DNA from: a bacterium ADurb.Bin374
Lineage (GTDB): Bacteria > Riflebacteria > Ozemobacteria > Ozemobacterales > Ozemobacteraceae
Direction: 5' to 3'
Assembly: GCA_002068715.1 (NCBI GenBank)
Contig: MWAR01000286.1
Location: 1 to 6,353, forward strand
DNA: 6,353 bases
Shown: positions 5,552 through 6,353 of the stretch, piece after piece
How the letters are laid out: each line of letters starts with the position of its first letter
How positions within the stretch are numbered: the stretch's first letter is position 1
Translations under genes and position numbers: made by a program
Notes under the pieces: model-generated
Told to the model about the DNA's origin: nothing
What the model saw: the letters and a program-made list of their open reading frames with translations, nothing else
Databases searched by the model: none

Positions 5552-6353
5552 CGGCGTCGATTTCTCCCAGGGCGACGGCGAGGCGACCATCCGCCGCGGC
5601 CAAGGCCTGTCTTGCCTCGTCGGCCGTTCCGCCGTTCTTCGCCAGGTAGATGGCCAGCTTGGCCTCTCCGTTCGCGCGGGACAGGCAGGTGTCGGCATGC
5701 TCGGGCGTCGTGCGGGCCCCTTCCATCACGATTCGCTGGGCGCGTTTGCGCAGCTTCGCGTTCGTGGCCCGGACGTCCACCATGAGGTTCTGATACACCT
5801 TGCCGATCCTGATCATCGCGATCGAGGACAACATGTTCAGCACCAGCTTGCAGGCCGTTCCGCTCTTGAGGCGGGTCGAGCCGGTGATGACCTCCGGCCC
5901 GACGACCGGGTTGATGTGGATGTCCACGTCGGGGGGCCTTCCGTAGGGGTTGCAGGAAAGCAGAACCGTGCAGCTGCCGACCCCTTTCGCGAACGAAAGG
6001 CCGGAAATGACGTAGGGAGTCGTTCCGGAAGCCGTGATTCCTACCACTGTGTCGGTGGGGGTGAGATTGATCGCCTTCAGATCGGCAACGGCCGCATCCC
6101 GGTCGTCCTCGGCGCCCTCGATTGCCTGGAGGATGGCTTCCGGCCCGCCGGCGATCACGGCCGTGACCATCTCGGGCTGCACGCCGAAGGTGGGAGGACA
6201 TTCCGAGGCATCGAGAACGGCGAGCCGGCCAGACGTTCCCGCTCCGATATAGACGAGCCGTCCGCCCTGTCTGAACGAGGCGACGATGCGGTCGACCGCC
6301 TGGGCGATGCTTTCGGTGGCCGCCTCGACGGCGGTGAAGACCGCCCGGTCCTC
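5541..6353 (-). CDS. murQ: N-acetylmuramic acid 6-phosphate etherase MurQ (N-terminus beyond the window)
   Basis: MurQ cleaves the lactyl ether of MurNAc-6-phosphate in the cytoplasm, giving GlcNAc-6-phosphate and D-lactate. This lets the cell reuse its own or imported wall sugars. The visible 270 codons are open to the right edge. They contain the SIS sugar-phosphate fold with GAGTSGRLAVLDASECPPTF, ITASGTTPYV and GSTRLKSGTACKLVLNMLS, then GKVYQNLMVDV. A C-terminal helical tail ends in GEIDADEI. The two catalytic glutamates are present: E51 of the visible part (E83 in E. coli) and E82 (E114), with the same 31-residue spacing. By that alignment about 32 residues are missing past 6353. GTACKLV has cysteine where GTAQKLV is usual. 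A GTG at 6182 is internal, not the start. The gene is followed by the spoIID-like gene, which overlaps its stop. Confidence 0.96.
   Translation of the reverse strand, partial: EDRAVFTAVEAATESIAQAVDRIVASFRQGGRLVYIGAGTSGRLAVLDASECPPTFGVQPEMVTAVIAGGPEAILQAIEGAEDDRDAAVADLKAINLTPTDTVVGITASGTTPYVISGLSFAKGVGSCTVLLSCNPYGRPPDVDIHINPVVGPEVITGSTRLKSGTACKLVLNMLSSIAMIRIGKVYQNLMVDVRATNAKLRKRAQRIVMEGARTTPEHADTCLSRANGEAKLAIYLAKNGGTADEARQALAAADGRLAVALGEIDADEI

Noticed and set aside
5552..5698. Longer N-terminus for the spoIID-like gene starting at 5698.
   Set aside because: It lies wholly inside murQ in another frame, has an arginine/proline-rich shadow-like composition, and would bury the clear signal peptide that begins at 5551.
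6180..6182. GTG as a possible murQ start.
   Set aside because: The frame continues open to the window edge and the upstream part encodes the conserved GAGTSGRL and DASECPPTF motifs, so the GTG is an internal valine.

Overview
The window reads as ordinary chromosomal DNA from a GC-rich, probably Gram-negative bacterium. Signs for this are a small lipoprotein, a Sec-exported SpoIID/LytB protein with a SPOR-like segment, and the muramic-acid recycling enzyme MurQ. Coding regions are GC-rich, while the one divergent intergenic region is strikingly AT-rich. The lineage cannot be fixed from the sequence. A deep-branching, peptidoglycan-containing phylum of the Riflebacteria/Ozemobacteria kind is a guess only. 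I see no phage, transposon, CRISPR or RNA gene.

Layout, left to right. (1) 88-1981, minus strand: a tight two-gene operon, miaB then queH, with 13 bases between them. Both enzymes modify the tRNA anticodon loop (ms2 on i6A37, and the last step of queuosine-34). (2) 1982-2233: an AT-rich divergent control region with two palindromes and a candidate promoter on each side. (3) 2234-3595, plus strand: an unrecognised exported, low-complexity Pro/Glu/Val/Lys-rich protein with six 7-residue tandem repeats and a duplicated 27-residue basic module ending in YWLK(I/L)H. (4) 3596-3722: a convergent region with three stem-loops. (5) 3723-6353, minus strand: a cell-wall cluster of murQ (its N-terminus lies beyond the right edge), spoIID-like (start overlaps the murQ stop by 11 bases) and a 56-residue lipoprotein gene with a clear lipobox and strong ribosome binding site.

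How the genes may work together: a SpoIID-type lytic transglycosylase cuts glycan strands and leaves 1,6-anhydro-MurNAc ends. After phosphorylation by a kinase not in this window, MurNAc-6-phosphate is the substrate of MurQ, so murQ-spoIID makes sense as a wall turnover and recycling unit. The miaB-queH pair makes sense because tRNA-Tyr, for one, receives both modifications. The two least explained genes are the exported repeat protein and the small lipoprotein.
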